Shown: one piece after another, positions 33,269-37,484 of the stretch
Layout of the letters: each line of letters begins with the position of its first letter
Position numbering within the stretch: position 1 is the first letter of the stretch
Source of the DNA: Hofstenia miamia
Taxonomy: Eukaryota; Xenacoelomorpha; Acoela; Hofsteniidae
Assembly (NCBI GenBank): GCA_900660155.1
Contig: CABFPE010001155.1
Coordinates: 17,906 to 55,389 of the forward strand
Length of the DNA stretch: 37,484 bases
Reading direction: 5' to 3'
The notes under the pieces: generated by a model
Told to the model about the DNA's origin: nothing
Seen by the model: only the letters and a program-made list of their open reading frames with translations
The model's database searches: none
Position numbers and translations under genes: made by a program

Positions 33269-35318
33269 TAACAAATCAGTTCAGTAATAAACATCCATTT
33301 GTTCAGTCTCAACTATATTAACAGACTAAGACAGATCTTACAAGAATTCATCTCTACTTAGCAAAGAAGTGTTGTCTAAACTGATAGACAGAATACTACA
33401 GAAGAAAACCCAACTTTTGATTGTTCAAAGCTTATGGAGGCAAACTCTTGACATCTAGTGCTATTTAAAGTAACATTACAAAAGTTTACAGCAGCTTAAT
33501 TTAAATGTATCTAATTTCAACAAATGGTTTGCCACATTTGAACTCACAATGCTTGTGCAGATTGCACCAATAAAATCAGTAAAGCTATGTTTCCATTATA
33601 CCTAATCAGGTGTGCACAACAATACTACTTATTACTAGACAAGGATCTAAGAACCTCATACAAACATGTAATTGGAATCTTCAAGCAATATATACTGAGA
33701 TTATAATAATCCAGTATAAGCACCTTTTGCTTAACATACACATTACAGAACCAATAGACATGACAAGACACATACCTCAAATTCATTGACTAATTAAGAA
33801 TAGTTCATACAATAGTATATTTACAAAAGTTGACCTCTTTTCAAGTATATGCCAATTACAAGGTAAAGAGCAAAGAGTGAACAACAGTCCTCTTAAACAA
33901 TTACCAATTTGACAAACTGGACAACCACCAAATCCTGATATCAAATGAGTAAGCAATGACTCTTTCATGGAAACAATCTCAGACACAGTGTAACCCAGTA
34001 CTGGTGCAGTGACCTCCAGATCAATGCAACTGCTTACATAGCAACAAAAATCACAATCCTCTCATATTACAACACAATTGAGACAGTCATCTAAATCTGA
34101 AGAAAGAGAAAGCAGAATGACAAAAATAGGTGATGAAAAATTGCATCCATGCTTCATAGCAACATGCAAATGAGATACAAATCATATGATAATATAAAAA
34201 TTTGCATCCATGCTTCATAGCAACATGGCAAATGAGATGCAATTCATATGATAGTATCTCCTATGAAATGAAAAGGTTAAGAAAATACATAACTATATAA
34301 GATTAAGAGGGACACAGATCAGCATTGCCAATATTGATAGATAAAAGCAATCAGCCTACAAGTAATACAATCATATCTTATCCTAAATTAATGAATGAAA
34401 AGCTGAATCACTTGATTTTTGTGTTAGGTTACACATATCAGTTGAAGATCACCTAATGTGGGGATGCAAACAAGAGATGATAATAGCATTCTGAGAGAAA
34501 CTAATAGATAAAGAATGTGAACAGGTAAAGCTAGACTAAAACAATTTACTGCTAATATACTTTATAAAGAAAGATGTACTTCAAAGAAAATCATTGTAAA
34601 AATAATTGAGGAAACACTGTGAATGACTAAAATAGAGAAAGTTAAGACTAGTGTAGTGGTGAGAAAGTGCTCAGGGAAGATAGCAGAATTTCTGAAAAAT
34701 CTTTCAAATAAATTAGAAAATATCTTAGTATTAGATGGAGAAGAAAGTAAGGTGAAAAGATCTGAACTAAGCACAGTAGATTTATTGTAGAATCACAGGG
34801 GCACTCTCACCACTCAACAAGCACTGGGTAACTCTTAGGTTCTTCTGAAGGTTGCAAAAATAGCCATCACAGAGAGTGAACCACATTCTAACAGAAAAAG
34901 AAGAATATTGGTAGTTCACCAATTTCATTAAAGAAAAACTGAAACCAATCACCAAGAAAGCATTCAATATAGTGACCAATTCACATGGCATCACACTGAA
35001 CCCATATCAAGAAAGCCATCCTGACTCACCAAGGTGCTGATTGACTGTCTCAAGTATTAAGTTCTAGCTCAAATAAACAATTTAGCTCATAGTTCTTGTT
35101 ATCTCAGCTGATGTAAATAAACATAATAATAGCATGTAATTGCCATGCATTCTTGTTGCCAATGCCATATTATATTTGCATAGTGCAATGTTAAATGCAT
35201 GTGTAAAATGATCAAAGTAAAAGTTATTAATCCCTACACATATACTTAGCCATAAAGTGACCACAATATGGGCTGCCAACTGTCAAAAGGGCTAGTTATC
35301 ACCCTAGGCACAGAGGAG
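33269..35318. repeat. Duplicated segment, copy B (2050 bp)
   Basis: Second assembled copy of 31218-33267. It continues into unique sequence after 35318, as expected for an unmerged overlap. Confidence 0.93.
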
Positions 35319-37484
35319 TAACTCTCAAATTATCAATGGATCCTACACAAAATTAATTATTATGGAATCCATAACACCTAAAATGGTTAGTAATTTAATA
35401 AGAAAGAAAAAAGTAATGATGTCCATGTGAGACAAAACTTTTATTGGGCTTGGCTACAATGTCCTCCCTACTTTTATAAAAAAATCAGTAAATAATTACC
35501 AGTAATCTGTTTACAAAGTTTTCACATTATTTTCCTCACAAATTAAGTGAGCAATCACACATTTCTACAATTTGAGGTGACAACAATTAAATTTCTTGTA
35601 AATCTACACTTGAAAATAGACAAATTACTAAAATATTATGCAAAATTAGCACCAATTGATTAGAGTGCAAAATAATTGAATTAAAAATTAAAGAGGGTGC
35701 CCTGAGTGACTCTACATTATAACTAAATCTTTTTGTCCTGGCATGAAGGTTCATGGTAGAGCCTAAAAAAGCAAGGCATCTATGTTTTCAAACAAAGCCA
35801 ACAGATCTCACAGAAAATCAGCATGAATTAAATGAGGCTTTCTGATCTAAACCTGAAATGCAACCTTAACCAAAAACTTAAACATTTAAAAGATATAATT
35901 GAAATCAGAAAAAAACAAAAGGCAATAAACCCATTAAAGACAATTGAACAGAAATAATAACATGAAGTCTCTGATAAATTGTTATTATAAAACAGTTGAG
36001 AGGATGCTTTATGAAATATGGAGAGTCTAAAAAATGGGGTTAAACAGATATTTCAAGAAAAAAATGCACCAAAGCTCAAGGTGAGAACATCTTTATGGAT
36101 GCCAGCAAAAGCAAAAAAATCATCTTACAGCTAATGAGAAAAAAGAATGAGTTGAAAATAGCTCTGATAACAATGCAGATAAGGAATTGGATTCTGTTGG
36201 ACATTTACATAAAATGGATATTACCTTTCAATAAACCACTACAAACTTTCAAAAAATAATTTACCAAAATAATGATAATAAACCAACTGCTGTGTAGAAC
36301 AAGTATTGTGTAATCTGCAAATAACACATGATTCTGCACATCCAAAATAAGCATTCTCAGTGATATCATGAAAGGTACATGTGGGGCAAAATATCAATCT
36401 GCAAATATCAACAACTGAAAACACGACCATGGCTGACAACATGAAAACTTGTCAGAAGACAGGAAGCAGAAACAGAAGAGATAGTTAAACTCATTAAAGC
36501 CAAACAGTCAAATGAAACAATAAAAAGTTGAACAAAAAAATACATGGTCAACAAACTAAAATGTTCATGCACAAATATAATGAAAATAGCCTGGAAACTT
36601 TGCAAAACCCAGAATAACTCTCCCAATAGAAATATTCAATATAATAAGCAAATCCAAAGTGATGCAAATTGAAAATGTACTGTTGGAGGTCATAGCAAAA
36701 GCACTAACTCTTAAAGATAGAGGGAGATCAACAACATAACCTCAATGAAATGGGGTAGTCAAATCCCTAGCAAACATTCATAGATTGACACTGATGATGA
36801 ACTTTATTTTAAAATGTGCACCAGGCTGAGGTTGTATAATTTACATGAGATTTTGCATACACTTGTGGATTTATTCATTCTCTGTGGTAGGTGTAACTCT
36901 ATTATTACCCTGCTGCCTGATTTAACTAACATATTAATTAAAATTCTATTGTCATCATAATGGTAATAGAAATCCTTTTAGAAAAAGGCAGATTACATGG
37001 GTAGAGCCTAATCAGTGTCATGCATTGAAGGAAGAATCAACAGCTGTGATGAACACCAATTACAGATTAAGAGTTTGTGACACATGGAAGACTCTCAGTG
37101 AATGTGCAGAGCTTTGTTCCTATTCCTCTTTACACTAATTTGATTTGTTACAATAATTTTTTTGTTATTGTTCACAATAAAGGAATGCAACCAGCATGCA
37201 TTAGCTAGTTAGTGTGCCAACCTAGAAATAACCATTCATTTGAATTTTAACAATCCTATATCCACATAAGCAATTGAAGTGCACAATTAATTACTGTTTA
37301 CTGCCAACCCTAAGAAAGTGAACACTGTCTAATTTTTGTTTTGGGATGTGCAGTTGTCACATTACAGAACAAACCCATTTTAATCTCTAGCATTTCTAGT
37401 CATAAAATACCAGAAGGCACTGCAGATATCTGGAATATTCCTTCAAGACACAAACCCATTCCACACCACCACAACATTTTTTTG
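35319..37484. other. A-rich, CpG-poor sequence without recognisable genes
   Basis: A greatly exceeds T on the + strand (one 60-base line near 35881 has about 36 A and 11 T). A single CpG is seen at 36424. Minus-strand frames of 67 and 72 codons at 36239-36626 and short + frames near 36000-36760 gave no recognisable peptide. An intron or a decayed A-rich retroelement are both possible. Confidence 0.45.

Noticed and set aside
31732..35279. Four pairs of identical 65-70-codon minus-strand ORFs suggesting a duplicated gene cluster.
   Set aside because: Offset is exactly 2051 throughout with a single N at the join. The peptides look random and the duplication is an assembly artefact.

Overview
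This is about 37.5 kb of very A+T-rich (roughly 70% by eye) eukaryotic DNA. I can support no intact cellular gene, tRNA, rRNA, operon or CRISPR array. What can be recognised is a set of decayed transposable elements of kinds common in invertebrate animals: an EnSpm/CACTA-type transposase, a mariner transposase, a Ty3/gypsy pol, and a Tc1-like element with IR/DR-type ends. Long stretches of AT-rich DNA without coding signal lie between them. The host is probably an invertebrate metazoan; I cannot name the lineage.

Layout. 1-1408: CACTA-like transposase pseudogene on +, ending at a one-base gap. 1410-6730: mostly unassigned sequence with a candidate MITE (3285-3526), a TCGGG-rich patch, an unexplained open stretch (4183-4755) and an ORF weakly resembling an SGNH hydrolase (5585-6001). 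6731-7887: a Tc1-type terminal arm, a mariner transposase fragment on the minus strand and two AT microsatellites. 9869-14612: a Ty3/gypsy pol pseudogene (minus) between two divergent direct repeats of about 1.1 kb. 14515-14830: a degenerate array of a 'GCATTCACACAGAAAG'-like motif, seen again inverted at 25255-25480. 16257-18235: the Tc1-like element. 19079-21661, and again 31218-35318: sequence present in two or three essentially identical copies separated by single N bases. 21662-37484 is otherwise featureless.

Assembly. There are single N bases at 1409, 17201, 20053, 20908 and 33268. At the last four, the sequence after the N restarts inside the sequence before it and runs on past it. This is the signature of overlapping contigs joined without merging. 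The tandem duplications of 623, 974/854/753 and 2050 bp are therefore almost certainly artefacts, and the true locus is about 4.3 kb shorter.

The most interesting biological signal is in base composition. From 24961 to 37484 I find only three CpG dinucleotides on a read-through by eye, while the first 6 kb has many. The two 1.1-kb repeats repeat this contrast: every CpG in the right copy that can be aligned is CpA or TpG in the left copy. This points to mosaic germline CpG methylation and deamination. I found no new multi-gene system here.
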